Source of the DNA: UBA7374 sp049890275
GTDB lineage: Bacteria; Verrucomicrobiota; Verrucomicrobiia; Opitutales; Coraliomargaritaceae
Reading direction: 5' to 3'
NCBI GenBank assembly: GCA_049890275.1
Contig: JBMHBT010000012.1
Coordinates: forward strand, 1 to 64,000
DNA length: 64,000 nucleotides
Shown: positions 15,992 to 24,810 of the stretch, in pieces
Numbering within the stretch: the stretch's first letter is position 1
How the letters are laid out: the number at the start of each line of letters is the position of its first letter
Notes under the pieces: model-generated
Database searches by the model: none
Told to the model about the DNA's origin: nothing
Seen by the model: only the letters and a program-made list of their open reading frames with translations
Position numbers and translations under genes: made by a program

Positions 15992-16470
15992 GCTCGTTTA
16001 TAATCGCTTTTGCCGCCGGTTTTTTCCAGCAATCGCAGGTTTTCGATAGTAATTTCTTTCGAGGCTGATTTGCACATGTCGTAGAGGGTCAATGCAGCAG
16101 TGCTGGCCGAGTGGAGGGCTTCCATTTCGACTCCGGTTTGATCTTCTGCTTTGACTTGAGCTTTGATCTGTAGACGGGCTGCGTCGACCGGGCGAATCGT
16201 AATCTTAACTGACTTCAGTCGAATGGGGTGACAGAAGGGGATGGAGTCAGCAGTTTTCTTTGCCGCCATGGTTCCGGCAATGATTGCAGTATCGATAATC
16301 GGTCCTTTTTTTGAGGACCAACCCGATTCTTCGAATGCCTTCAGGACGGCTTCACCCAAGTGAACAAAGCACTCGGCGACTGCGGTACGCTGGGTAATCG
16401 TTTTGTCGGATACATCGACCATGGCAGGGTGCTGGTTGGAATCGATGTGGGAAAATGAAGTTTCTGACAT
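15988..16470 (-). CDS. moaC: Cyclic pyranopterin monophosphate synthase MoaC
   Basis: 160 residues from ATG 16470 (a longer start at 16503 would overlap moeA by 4 bases and adds 11 non-conserved residues). Signature parts are all present: HPAMVDVSDKTITQRTAVA, KKGPIIDTAIIAGTMAAKKT, the DSIPFCHPI active-site loop, GVEMEALHSASTAALTLYDMCK and the C-terminal EKTGGKSDY. It completes the first step of molybdopterin synthesis together with MoaA. Fully typical length. MoaA is encoded on the opposite strand, at the head of the cluster. Confidence 0.96.
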   Translation of the reverse strand: MSETSFSHIDSNQHPAMVDVSDKTITQRTAVAECFVHLGEAVLKAFEESGWSSKKGPIIDTAIIAGTMAAKKTADSIPFCHPIRLKSVKITIRPVDAARLQIKAQVKAEDQTGVEMEALHSASTAALTLYDMCKSASKEITIENLRLLEKTGGKSDYKRA

Positions 16471-16499
16471 AAGGTTTACTTTGTTTGGATAGGGTTTTG

Positions 16500-17720
16500 T
16501 CAAAACCAGGGGTGGAATGCAAACTCTGTGCCGTCTGCGGTTTGTTTTTCGTTACCAGGAGGAATGACAATGTAGCCATCGCTTTCAAGGATGCGCACAA
16601 GGTCGCCGGAATTCTGTATGGGTCGGGGCCGCAATCGATTTCCAGAAAGGATTTGTACAGGAAGGAAGCGGGTGCGGGTGCTATGCAGTGCAGCGGGTGT
16701 TTCCAAGGGGAGGCTGACAGGCTTTGGTTGATTTGCGCGCCCCATCGCTCGCTCGATTGCGGGCAGTGCATAGTGATGCAGGCAGACGAGCGCTGATATT
16801 GGATTGCCGGGCAAGGTAAAGACCGCTCCATCGTCATGGGTCCAGAAACCGAAGGGTTTTCCCGGCTGTTGTTGGACGCCATGAAAATGACATTCTAAGC
16901 GGAGTGCATCTAGGGCTTGGGGGATGAAGTCCTTCTTACCCATAGAAATACCTCCGCTGATCAAGAGTATATCGTTTTCTTTCAGGGCGGTTTCCAGCTT
17001 TTGTCGGGTTTCATCAAGATCATCCCTTAGGTGGATACTGCTGTAGGTCGGTAGGTGCTTGCGGGTGAGGGCGCTTTGAAGAGCGAGAGCATTGGAACGT
17101 CGAATTTGATGGGGCGCGGGTTTTTGGCCGATGTCGACGAGTTCGTCACCGGTTCCAACAAGGCCGATGGTGGGGAGTTTTGAAACTTTGATTCCTTCGT
17201 ATCCGCAGCTGGCTGCGACAGAAATTTCCCGACTTCCAAGAACTCTGCCCGGACTGAGCAGTTGAGCTCCTGCTTCACGGTCACTACCTGCTTTATGGAT
17301 AAAGTCTCCCGAGTGGATCGTATCGGGCTGGTTGATTCTTATTTTTCCTTCGTTCGCTATTTCAACGTTCTCTACCGGTACAATACAGTCGACATCAGGG
17401 GGGACGACAGCACCGGTCATGATTTCGATACATTTATGAGAAGACTGGCCAAGTGCTTGCGGGGCGTTTCCTGCGTTTATCCTACCAGTGACTGCAAACA
17501 GAGTATTTGTTTGCAGATCCTCTGCCCGCAGAGCGTATCCGTCCATCATGGCGCGGTCGAATGGAGGAAAGGAGCGGTCGGCGTAAACGGACTCACGCAG
17601 GATGCGGCCGGCGCATTCATCAATGGGGCAATGGATGGTAGGGAATCGAAGCAGGTATTTGTCGATGGCTTCGCTCGCTTTTGCCGGTGAAATCAATTCT
17701 TTCATACTTTTATCGTGCAT
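16500..17720 (-). CDS. moeA: Molybdopterin molybdenumtransferase MoeA
   Basis: 406 residues. N-terminal part with DRSFPPFDRAMMDGYALRAEDL (the P-P-F-x-x-S/R-A-M-D-G-Y signature), then the central domain with GDFIHKAGSDREAGAQLLSPG. A MoCF-type domain (~175-320) contains VGTGDEL and DILLISGGISMGKKDF, with VFTLPGNPISALVC near 300. It inserts molybdate into adenylylated molybdopterin. First gene of the six-gene minus-strand run and divergent from moaA with only 30 bases between the two start codons, so their promoters must overlap. No mogA/moaB gene is seen nearby. Confidence 0.95.
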   Translation of the reverse strand: MHDKSMKELISPAKASEAIDKYLLRFPTIHCPIDECAGRILRESVYADRSFPPFDRAMMDGYALRAEDLQTNTLFAVTGRINAGNAPQALGQSSHKCIEIMTGAVVPPDVDCIVPVENVEIANEGKIRINQPDTIHSGDFIHKAGSDREAGAQLLSPGRVLGSREISVAASCGYEGIKVSKLPTIGLVGTGDELVDIGQKPAPHQIRRSNALALQSALTRKHLPTYSSIHLRDDLDETRQKLETALKENDILLISGGISMGKKDFIPQALDALRLECHFHGVQQQPGKPFGFWTHDDGAVFTLPGNPISALVCLHHYALPAIERAMGRANQPKPVSLPLETPAALHSTRTRFLPVQILSGNRLRPRPIQNSGDLVRILESDGYIVIPPGNEKQTADGTEFAFHPWF

Positions 17721-17750
17721 AGGCCTGTCGGATGCTTTTTTAAAGTCTGA

Positions 17751-18758
17751 ATGACAACTGACTTGAGAGGGCGTGGTCTAAGGGATCTTCGGATCTCGCT
17801 GACGGATCGCTGTAATTTGCGTTGCACTTACTGTATGCCGAAAGAGGTATTCGGGCCGGACTATGAATTTTTACGGCGCGAACAATGGCTTCGTTTCAAG
17901 GAATTAGACGAAATCGTAGATGCTTTCGTTGGTTTGGGAGTGAGAAAGATACGTTTGACCGGTGGCGAACCGCTGCTCCGTCCGGGTTTGACTAAGTATA
18001 TCCGTGGGCTTTCCCGTTTTTACGGGCGTGTTGACTTGGCGATGACGACAAACGGTTTGCGACTGGCTGAAAAAGCGGGCGAGTTACGAGAAGCGGGCTT
18101 AAACCGTGTGACTGTGAGTGTGGATGCGCTGGATCCGGAGATCTATGCCGCCATGAACGGAAAGGGTGTTGCTCCGGCACTGGCCCTGGCGGGGATAGAA
18201 GCGGCAATGGATGCAGGCTTCGAAGTGAAGGTCAACATGGTGGTGGAACGTGGAGTGAACGATGGAGAGATTTTGCCCATGGCGCGGTATTTCAAGGAGC
18301 GGGGTGTTATCCTTCGGTTTATTGAGTTTATGGATGTGGGGAATTGCAATGGATGGAATATGGATCGAGTCCTTTTCGGAAAAGATATCCTGCAGTTGAT
18401 TCAATCAGAATTCTCGGTTGAAGCAATTGATGAGAGTTCTTCGCAGGAGGTGGCGAAACGCTATCGCTATACAGAGGACGGTGTTGAGTTTGGCCTGATC
18501 ACATCCGTCACTCAGCCCTTTTGTGCGGGTTGCACTCGTGCACGCATCTCAGCGGACGGGAAACTGTACACCTGCCTTTTTGCCACGAGCGGATTTGATC
18601 TGAAGGGCTTCCTGCATTCGCCGGAATACAACCACGAGGCGCTGAACGATTTGCTGCTGCGACTTTGGGCCGCCCGCGAGGATCGCTACTCCGAATTGCG
18701 CACGGAGGCGTCGAAAGACCTGCAGAATAAAGTTGAGATGTCCTATATCGGGGGCTGA
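17751..18758 (+). CDS. moaA: GTP 3',8-cyclase MoaA (radical SAM)
   Basis: 335 residues. N-terminal radical SAM cluster motif C21-x3-C25-x2-C28 (DRCNLRCTYCMP), then RKIRLTGGEPLLRPG for SAM binding and the TMTTNGL segment. The second cluster motif is C258-x2-C261-x13-C275 (FCAGCTRARIS...YTC). The C-terminus ends in the conserved double glycine (SYIGG), needed for activity. It converts GTP to the 8-cyclo intermediate used by MoaC. Divergent from moeA. A G5/C5 hairpin (18750-18754 with 18778-18782) overlaps its stop codon but lacks a T-run. Confidence 0.96.
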   Translation: MTTDLRGRGLRDLRISLTDRCNLRCTYCMPKEVFGPDYEFLRREQWLRFKELDEIVDAFVGLGVRKIRLTGGEPLLRPGLTKYIRGLSRFYGRVDLAMTTNGLRLAEKAGELREAGLNRVTVSVDALDPEIYAAMNGKGVAPALALAGIEAAMDAGFEVKVNMVVERGVNDGEILPMARYFKERGVILRFIEFMDVGNCNGWNMDRVLFGKDILQLIQSEFSVEAIDESSSQEVAKRYRYTEDGVEFGLITSVTQPFCAGCTRARISADGKLYTCLFATSGFDLKGFLHSPEYNHEALNDLLLRLWAAREDRYSELRTEASKDLQNKVEMSYIGG

Positions 18759-18975
18759 TTCCCCAGGATGAGCGAGGCCCCCAGTCAGTGCGGCTTTCCA
18801 AAGGCTGTTGTGGTCACCGACTGGCAGATGCCTAGAAAAGTTTCTTCAGTAATGGAGAGTTTCTTTTCGCTGGAATGGGCAATGCCGGTGCTTTCGACAA
18901 GCAGATGTTCACTCTGGAAATGAACTTCGTTTATTAACAGAAGTCCGAACCGACCGAATTTTTTTGAGGTTGTGC

Positions 18976-19063
18976 CACCCCTTCAATTGAATTCAGCCAC
19001 TATCCCGGAATTAAAGCGAAGGGGTGTTAGTCGTGGGGCCTGAAAGAAGGCCCCACTTTTTTT
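18976..19063 (+). ncRNA. Candidate structured small RNA, unassigned
   Basis: A long hairpin has outer stem CACCCCTTC (18976-18984) with GAAGGGGTG (19018-19026) as a perfect 9 bp match. An inner stem AATTC/GAATT sits after a small internal loop, with a 13-base apical loop. Seven bases later comes a strong terminator hairpin ending in T7. No ORF of note uses this strand. It lies between moaA and the SRP RNA gene, about 220 bases after moaA. It fits no RNA family I recognise (not RNase P, tmRNA or SRP). No clear promoter was found just upstream. Confidence 0.45.
19033..19063 (+). terminator. Strong rho-independent terminator before SRP RNA
   Basis: Perfect 9 bp stem GTGGGGCCT (19033-19041) with AGGCCCCAC (19048-19056), 6-base loop, then T7. 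It ends the transcript of the RNA candidate at 18976 (or of moaA) and isolates the SRP RNA gene. Confidence 0.85.
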
Positions 19064-19108
19064 GTTTTTGGATTGCCGTACGGGAGTTCCCCGTGCTCAT
19101 CTGTGAGA

Positions 19109-19204
<96 letters not shown>

Positions 19205-19278
19205 TTTTGTGTGCGGGGTCGGGCGAGAATACCCAAAGCTGAAGCGATGGTAGAATCGGTATTCAGCGAATCCTTTGA

Positions 19279-19710
19279 CTACTGCGGAGTGACGCCTTTT
19301 TTCAGGATAATATTTCCGTACTTGGCCGTCTCTCCGGTCATGACGACAGCGAAGGCCTCTTTTGTCCGGTCGTAGAATGCAAAGCGTTCGATGCATGCGG
19401 TGGCCGGAGCTTCGGGTAGGTATTTTTCAATCACAGTTCGGTATGCGATTTCGACGCTGGGGTCGAGGCTGTCCCCTTCGACCGCGGCCATCATCAGGAA
19501 GGGAGCGGGCGCATATCGATCGATTTCAAAGAGGGGCAAAATGGCTTCGAGCAGGTCGGGGATACGCAGACCGTCGGCTCGAATGATCGTTTGGTTGTAG
19601 GACTCGCCGGGGAAGTGCGCATCAGCAAGGACAATTTCGTCACCGTGACCCATGCGGGAGAGTGTAGCTAATAGCTCGGGAGAAAGGAGCGGAGAAATAC
19701 CTTTGAGCAT
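19279..19710 (-). CDS. fucU: L-fucose mutarotase (RbsD/FucU family)
   Basis: 143 residues, single RbsD/FucU domain: LLATLSRMGHGDEIVLADAHFP holds the catalytic His-Asp-His pattern, and AYRTVIEKY and ERFAFYDRTKEAFAVV are family positions near the active site. It interconverts alpha and beta anomers of L-fucose so that FucI gets its preferred form. Third gene of the minus-strand operon fucI - kinase fusion - fucU, separated from the kinase gene by 5 bases. This context supports fucose over ribose as substrate. Confidence 0.9.
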   Translation of the reverse strand: MLKGISPLLSPELLATLSRMGHGDEIVLADAHFPGESYNQTIIRADGLRIPDLLEAILPLFEIDRYAPAPFLMMAAVEGDSLDPSVEIAYRTVIEKYLPEAPATACIERFAFYDRTKEAFAVVMTGETAKYGNIILKKGVTPQ

Positions 19711-19715
19711 ATCCT

Positions 19716-20804
19716 TTAGGTCATTGGATGGATGTAGGGTTCGATTGGTCGTGCTAACTCATTCGCGGCGACGAATTGCTCTCGCTGCGAAGGGTCCGAA
19801 AAGAGATAGACTGCGTATCCGCCAAATCCGCCGCCGCAGTACTTTCGGGCATTGGCTCCGGGAGCTTCAGGCAGTGATTCCATACCTTCTTTCATTTGCA
19901 CTGTATAGCTTACTTGAACCGCCTCTGCTAGCCGATTGAAGTCGTTGCTTTCGACGGCTTCTGCTGCGATTCGACTGGCTTCCGCAATCAGGTCGTAATC
20001 GCGCTCCTCATCAACAACACCCGGGGTGTCGTGATCGGAGCCGGTATAGAGAAGGGCCATACGGCCGTTCAAGAGCGTGCCGTTGCGTTTGAGAGAGAGT
20101 TCCGGGCGGGGGCCACTTTTCCAGACGCACAGCCCGGATTCTTTGATCACCGCGGGATCTTGCCAGCCGACGCCGAGGTCGAGTTCGCTGGTTACTCCGG
20201 ACTTACCATTGAGTAGTGCCCATGCACCGCTTCCCCCCAATCCAGAACGCTTTTCATAGTTCCATTCGCGGAGGCTAACGGTCGGCGATATGGTGCAGTT
20301 GACAATGAAGGCACCTTCGCGGGCATAGCGGGGCACATCGAGCCAACCACCGGCAAAATCAACTCGTAAGGGAGATACATCGGGTGCTTGTATCCATTGG
20401 ACGATGCCCGAGGAGGAAACAGGAGGAAACTGAGGTGGTGTTTTGGGTAGCTTCACATAATCTGCGCCGACTTCAGCACAGAGCGCTTTCTTCATTTCGC
20501 TGTATTGATCATCTTCGGTTACGGCGAGGACATCGGGACGGATGCGCCGGAAGTGATCCTGGAAGTCGAGTCCATGTGCTCCATTTTCTCCGATTACTGC
20601 GTCATCTACCACAGTCAGGTTGCGCAGAAGGGCGAGCTTGTGCTCCTGCGGCAGTGAGGAGCGTCGTTCCTTATGGTTCCAAAGAACCAAATCGGAGGCG
20701 AAACAGACGGTCAGGTGATCGCCAATAGCTCGTGCTTCCGTAAAGAATTGAATATGACCCGCGTGGATAATGTCATAGCAGCCGGATACGAAGACCTTTT
20801 TCAT
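19716..20804 (-). CDS. Fusion of cytidylyltransferase-like domain and GHMP-family sugar kinase
   Basis: 362 residues from ATG 20804 (20834 is an alternative). The N-terminal ~140 residues are a nucleotidyltransferase of the TagD/RfaE type: VFVSGCYDIIHAGHIQFF has the HxGH motif, and DHFRRIRPDVLAVTEDDQ continues the fold. Residues ~145-362 are a compact GHMP kinase with all three motifs: PLRVDFAGGWLDVP, GLGGSGAWALLNG (phosphate loop) and KYCGGGFGGYAVYLF. It lies between fucI and fucU, so the likely substrate is L-fucose or L-fuculose, and a nucleotide sugar could be a product. It differs from Bacteroides Fkp in domain type, order and size. The exact reaction is unknown. Confidence 0.8.
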   Translation of the reverse strand: MKKVFVSGCYDIIHAGHIQFFTEARAIGDHLTVCFASDLVLWNHKERRSSLPQEHKLALLRNLTVVDDAVIGENGAHGLDFQDHFRRIRPDVLAVTEDDQYSEMKKALCAEVGADYVKLPKTPPQFPPVSSSGIVQWIQAPDVSPLRVDFAGGWLDVPRYAREGAFIVNCTISPTVSLREWNYEKRSGLGGSGAWALLNGKSGVTSELDLGVGWQDPAVIKESGLCVWKSGPRPELSLKRNGTLLNGRMALLYTGSDHDTPGVVDEERDYDLIAEASRIAAEAVESNDFNRLAEAVQVSYTVQMKEGMESLPEAPGANARKYCGGGFGGYAVYLFSDPSQREQFVAANELARPIEPYIHPMT

Positions 20805-20891
20805 ACAACTGCGAATTTGTATAGGTTTGGTCACGGGACGAGATAAAAAATTCTTCTTCCGTTCATCTACCTGCGAGTCTTTTTGATTCAG

Positions 20892-22676
20892 TTATTTGTA
20901 AAGAGGACCGTAGGCCTGACAGGCACGGAAGTCGGCGCTTTCAAGGTCGGCGGTGCCGAAAGCTCGCCAAGCACTGGGCCGGAAGATTCGCTCCTCAGTG
21001 ACGTTGTGTATGTAGACGGGGATGCGCAACATGGAGGCGAGTGTAATATAGAGGTGACCGACGTGACCGGCGGTCATGACACAGTGGTTAGCGCCCCAGT
21101 TGTTCATCACTTCATAGGTGGAGCGGAAGGCGCCGCTGCCGGTCAGGCGCGGGGCAAACCAGGTGGTGGGCCAGGTAGGGTTGGTGCGCTGGTCGAGCGC
21201 GTCGTGCACGGCATCGGGGAGATCGACGGTCCAGCCCTCCGCAATTTGTAGGCAGGGGCCTAATTCGGCAGCAAGGTTGATACGAATCATGGTAGCTTCC
21301 ATACCGCCGCGGGTGCGGTAGCGGGTGCTCATGCCGCCGCCGGGGAAGTATTCGGTGATGGAGGGATGCCAACTGGTGTTGGCCAGGCTGGCCTGCATTT
21401 CATCGTCGGTAATTTCCCAGAAAGGTTTCATTGTAGGTTTACCCTCGGCATCAGTCTGGTCTCCGGTGCCGTCGAGTGCGGCGGGGCCGGAGTTGATGAG
21501 GTGGAGCAGTCCATCAGCGGCAGGCCCATCTAAGGGGTAACCATCGGTCACACGGGCCACGGCGTCCGGGCTCCAGTAGGTGCGCAGGTCGGCGAAGATC
21601 TGGGCACTATTGGTCAGGAGCTGGCCAAAGAGCATACCGGCTGCGTTGAGTGCGTCATTTTCGGTGGCGAGAATGTAAGGGGGGCGTTTGCCGTTCCAGT
21701 CGAAGGAGGTGTTGAGGATGGCCTCCATGAAGTCTCCGTTGGGGAAGTGATCCGTCCATTGCCGTTGGCCCTGAAATCCGGCGGCGATGGCGTAGTGACC
21801 CTGCGCCTGCTCGCCGTACCCCAGTTCGGCAAGTCGTGGATTCCCCACCATGAGGTCGCGGGCGATGAGGGCCATCTTGACGGAGTCAGCCCACTCTTGA
21901 TCGAGTTGCTCCTGGCTGCGCTTGGTTTCTTTGCTGTTGTAGTCGTCGCCTTCGGGGCAGTTTTCTTTTACCCACGAAAGAGCCTTCTCGTACTCCTCGA
22001 GGTCGTAGGTGCCTTTGCTCATCCGGCCAACGAATTCGGTCATGTCGATGGCTTCGACGCGCATGCCGAGGCTACGTTCCCAAAAGCCTGTATCCACAAC
22101 CGAGCCGGCGATACCCATGGACGTTCCTCCCATGGAGAGATAGGCCTTGCCACGCATGTAGGCAGCAGCCAGCCCGGCGCGGGCGAAGTTGAGAAGCTTC
22201 TCAACGACATCTTCCGGCATCATCTCATCCCCTGCTTCCTGTACATCTTTTCCGTAGATACCAAAAGCTGGGATGCCTTTTTGTGTGTGTCCGGCAAGAA
22301 CGGCGGCAAGGTAGACGGCGCCGGGTCGCTCCGTGCCGTTGAATCCCCAAACGGCTTTGGGGCGATGGGGATCCATATCCATCGTCTCCGAGCCGTAGCA
22401 CCAACACGGAGTTACTGTGAGAGATAGACCGACACCTTCTCTTTGGAATTTTTCTTCGCAGGCGGCGGCTTCGCGGACACCTCCGATGTTGCTGTCGGCA
22501 ATAACACATTCGACTGGACTGCCATCGAGATTGCGCAGTTCGCGGGAGTAGAGCTCGGCCACGCGCCGAGCCATGGCCATAGTCTGCTCTTCGAGTGACT
22601 CGCGAACACCGCCAAGGCGCCCGTCAATGGTCGGGCGAATGCCAATCTTAGGAAAAGTGAAGGGATGCTTTTGCAT
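20892..22676 (-). CDS. fucI: L-fucose isomerase FucI
   Basis: 594 residues from ATG 22676, matching the E. coli length (591); the open frame continues upstream to 22847, but those 57 residues are not family sequence. It starts with FPKIGIRPTIDGRLGGVRESLE and carries ADSNIGGVREAAACEEKF, GSETMDMDP, AVWGFNGTERPGAVYLAA and TAGHVGHLYITLASMLRIPVY, all characteristic. The enzyme converts L-fucose to L-fuculose (and often D-arabinose to D-ribulose) with Mn2+ in the cytoplasm. First gene of the fucose operon, divergent from the AraC regulator, with candidate operators at 22760-22814. Confidence 0.96.
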   Translation of the reverse strand: MQKHPFTFPKIGIRPTIDGRLGGVRESLEEQTMAMARRVAELYSRELRNLDGSPVECVIADSNIGGVREAAACEEKFQREGVGLSLTVTPCWCYGSETMDMDPHRPKAVWGFNGTERPGAVYLAAVLAGHTQKGIPAFGIYGKDVQEAGDEMMPEDVVEKLLNFARAGLAAAYMRGKAYLSMGGTSMGIAGSVVDTGFWERSLGMRVEAIDMTEFVGRMSKGTYDLEEYEKALSWVKENCPEGDDYNSKETKRSQEQLDQEWADSVKMALIARDLMVGNPRLAELGYGEQAQGHYAIAAGFQGQRQWTDHFPNGDFMEAILNTSFDWNGKRPPYILATENDALNAAGMLFGQLLTNSAQIFADLRTYWSPDAVARVTDGYPLDGPAADGLLHLINSGPAALDGTGDQTDAEGKPTMKPFWEITDDEMQASLANTSWHPSITEYFPGGGMSTRYRTRGGMEATMIRINLAAELGPCLQIAEGWTVDLPDAVHDALDQRTNPTWPTTWFAPRLTGSGAFRSTYEVMNNWGANHCVMTAGHVGHLYITLASMLRIPVYIHNVTEERIFRPSAWRAFGTADLESADFRACQAYGPLYK

Positions 22677-22759
22677 GTTTTGTTGTTGGGATGATTTAAT
22701 TTTTCGGCGTCTTTTCGGATGGCTTTCGCAGCAGTGAAAAGACCCGCCAGAAGAAAGTA

Positions 22760-22814
22760 GCATGACTGCATCGGATGGGTGGTACTGTGCAGGTGCTATT
22801 GCATGGTTGCATAG
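22760..22814. promoter_or_regulatory. Candidate operator: direct repeats between fucI and the AraC gene
   Basis: GCATGACTGCATCG (22760-22773) and GCATGGTTGCATAG (22801-22814) agree at 11 of 14 positions and start 41 bp apart, about four helical turns. They sit in the only control region shared by fucI and the divergent AraC-family gene. AraC-type regulators usually bind such direct repeats on one face of the helix. The assignment is inference. Confidence 0.4.
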
Positions 22815-22902
22815 TATCGATTCATAATACCGTGTTTGTGAATCCATGGATAGAGTGATTCCTGACTTGATATGGATATTATTGACCTATATTTGCTTCT
22901 TT

Positions 22903-23760
22903 ATGGGTAGGGGAAAAGAGCAGTTTGAGTTGTCGGTTCAGGTAAAAAAAGGCCGCTATGCCAATTTCCCTCAAGAACTGGTCGCACCGGAAAAAATCTT
23001 TATGCTGGGGTATGAAGAATGTGCTTCGGATTATGCCATCAAGCGGCAGAGTTTTCCCTTTTGGACACTTGAATTCATAGCAGGTGGTCATGGCTTTTAC
23101 CGAGAGGGGAAGCAGCAACACAAGCTTCGTCATGGAGCGGTTTTTACCTACGGTCCCGGAGTGGAGCATGCTTTTGGGAATGAGCCGGATCGTCCTTTCC
23201 GGAAGTATTTTATGGTTTGTCGTGGAAAAGAGTACCCGAGTATTTGGAAAGATGCCGGACTGATGCCCGGACGCATATATCAGATGGGCGGGGCAGCTTC
23301 AATAATATCAATTTTTGATCGGATGATCGATGAAGGAACCTCTATGGATTCTCAGACCTCTACAATTATATCCGGTTTGGAAATGATTCTTTTTTCACTG
23401 ATGGAAAGGCATCGAGGTACGGCTCGTGGTATTCGGTCTGGGTCTCGTCAGGCTTTCGAGACAGCTATGGATTTAGTGCAGCGAGACTACCGGAATTTGC
23501 ATTCGTTGGCCGATTTGGCGGAGTGCTCCGGCTACAGTGGAGAATACCTCTGTCGTATTTTCAAAAAGCATCATGGTGAATCGCCGTATCGTGTATTGAT
23601 TCACCGAAAAATGAGTGCGGCATGGTTACTTTTGCGCGCGGGCCGGCTTAAGGTGAGCTCTGTGGCCAGTGAGTTGGGCTATGAAGATCCCTTACACTTT
23701 TCCAGAACCTTCCGCAAAGTTATGGGTTGTCCTCCGAGTTCGGTACGTACTCTTTATTAG
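22903..23760 (+). CDS. AraC family transcriptional regulator (likely fucose-responsive)
   Basis: 285 residues from ATG 22903; an ATG at 22846 adds 19 hydrophobic residues (IPDLIWILLTYICFF) that are unlike the family, so the later start is preferred. N-terminal cupin-like sensor domain (FWTLEFIAGGHGFYREG, HKLRHGAVFTYGPGVEHAF). C-terminal double helix-turn-helix (~185-285): LHSLADLAECSGYSGEYLCRIFKKHHGESP and VSSVASELGYEDPLHFSRTFRKVMGCPPS. It probably activates or represses the divergent fucI operon in response to L-fucose or fuculose, a role inferred from position. Confidence 0.88.
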   Translation: MGRGKEQFELSVQVKKGRYANFPQELVAPEKIFMLGYEECASDYAIKRQSFPFWTLEFIAGGHGFYREGKQQHKLRHGAVFTYGPGVEHAFGNEPDRPFRKYFMVCRGKEYPSIWKDAGLMPGRIYQMGGAASIISIFDRMIDEGTSMDSQTSTIISGLEMILFSLMERHRGTARGIRSGSRQAFETAMDLVQRDYRNLHSLADLAECSGYSGEYLCRIFKKHHGESPYRVLIHRKMSAAWLLLRAGRLKVSSVASELGYEDPLHFSRTFRKVMGCPPSSVRTLY

Positions 23761-23813
23761 AGCTTTGGTTGAGTGGAGTCTATCATTCTATAATTCTAAA
23801 GTTTATTTCAAAT

Positions 23814-24788
23814 ATGTCCCGAACAGTACAGATTACAGCATTGGATTTTGAGACGCTCGGTTTTAACGAATCCGCTTGGAGTGATCTTACTTCTATAGGA
23901 GAGCTGAGGCTATATGGTGCAACGAATTCAGATATACCCAGTATCCTTGCTCATGCTCAGAATGCAGACGTGCTTTTGACCAATAAAGTCCCTTTGCCAG
24001 AGGCCGTTTTTTCAGCCCTGCCGAAGCTGAAATTGGTATCCGTACTCGCTACCGGTTATAATGTAATTGATCTTCAGGCAGCCGCGAAACACGCAGTAAC
24101 GATTTGTAATGTGCCGGCTTATAGTTCCGCCTCAACCGCTCAGCATGCGGTCGCCCTGATTTTGGAACTATGTAACCAATGCGGCTTGCACAGCAGGAGT
24201 GTTCATCAGGGGGAATGGATACGATCCAAGCATTTCTCTTATTGGAAAAAACCCGTTATTGAATTGACGGGAAAGACGGTTGGTCTGGTTGGCTTTGGCG
24301 ATATCGGTCGCCGGGTAGCGACTGTTTTGCATACCATGGGTGCCCGTATTCAGGCTTGTGTCCGCCGTCCTAGAGATACTCCGGATTGGGAAGGTTTTCG
24401 CTGGGTCGATACAGAGGAGCTATTTGCGACTGCAGACATTGTTAGCCTGCACTGCCCGGAGACGCCGGACAATCATGGCTTTGTCAATGCGGACCTATTG
24501 GCCCGAATGAAGCCGGGGGCGATGTTGATTAATACCGCACGAGGTGGGTTAGTCGACGAGGCTGCTCTTGCAGACGCTTTGCGCAGCGGTCATCTGGCCG
24601 GTGCAGCAGCGGATGTAATTTCAGCTGAACCCATGCGCGAAGAAAACCCTCTTTTCGGCGCTCCAAATTGTATACTGACTCCGCACATTGCATGGGCCAG
24701 TGCGCCCAGCCGTTCGCGTCTACTGGAAATATCCATAGAAAACATCAAGGCATTCATTGCCGGGAAACCACAGAACGTTGTCTCCTAG
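23814..24788 (+). CDS. D-isomer specific 2-hydroxyacid dehydrogenase
   Basis: 324 residues from ATG 23814 (the frame runs back to 23727, overlapping the regulator, without conserved sequence). The family has an N-terminal substrate domain (LLTNKVPLPEAVF, LVSVLATGYNVIDL), an NAD-binding core VGLVGFGDIGRRVATVLHTMGARI and the active-site Arg region NTARGGLVDEAAL. A Glu (ISAEP) and the catalytic His in TPHIAWAS complete it. It resembles glycerate/lactate dehydrogenases (HprA-like). Next to the fucose genes and co-directional with the regulator, so it could act on lactate or another 2-hydroxyacid from methylpentose breakdown. Substrate not determined. Confidence 0.88.
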   Translation: MSRTVQITALDFETLGFNESAWSDLTSIGELRLYGATNSDIPSILAHAQNADVLLTNKVPLPEAVFSALPKLKLVSVLATGYNVIDLQAAAKHAVTICNVPAYSSASTAQHAVALILELCNQCGLHSRSVHQGEWIRSKHFSYWKKPVIELTGKTVGLVGFGDIGRRVATVLHTMGARIQACVRRPRDTPDWEGFRWVDTEELFATADIVSLHCPETPDNHGFVNADLLARMKPGAMLINTARGGLVDEAALADALRSGHLAGAAADVISAEPMREENPLFGAPNCILTPHIAWASAPSRSRLLEISIENIKAFIAGKPQNVVS

Positions 24789-24810
24789 GCCGACTTATAC
24801 AGTGCCGGAC

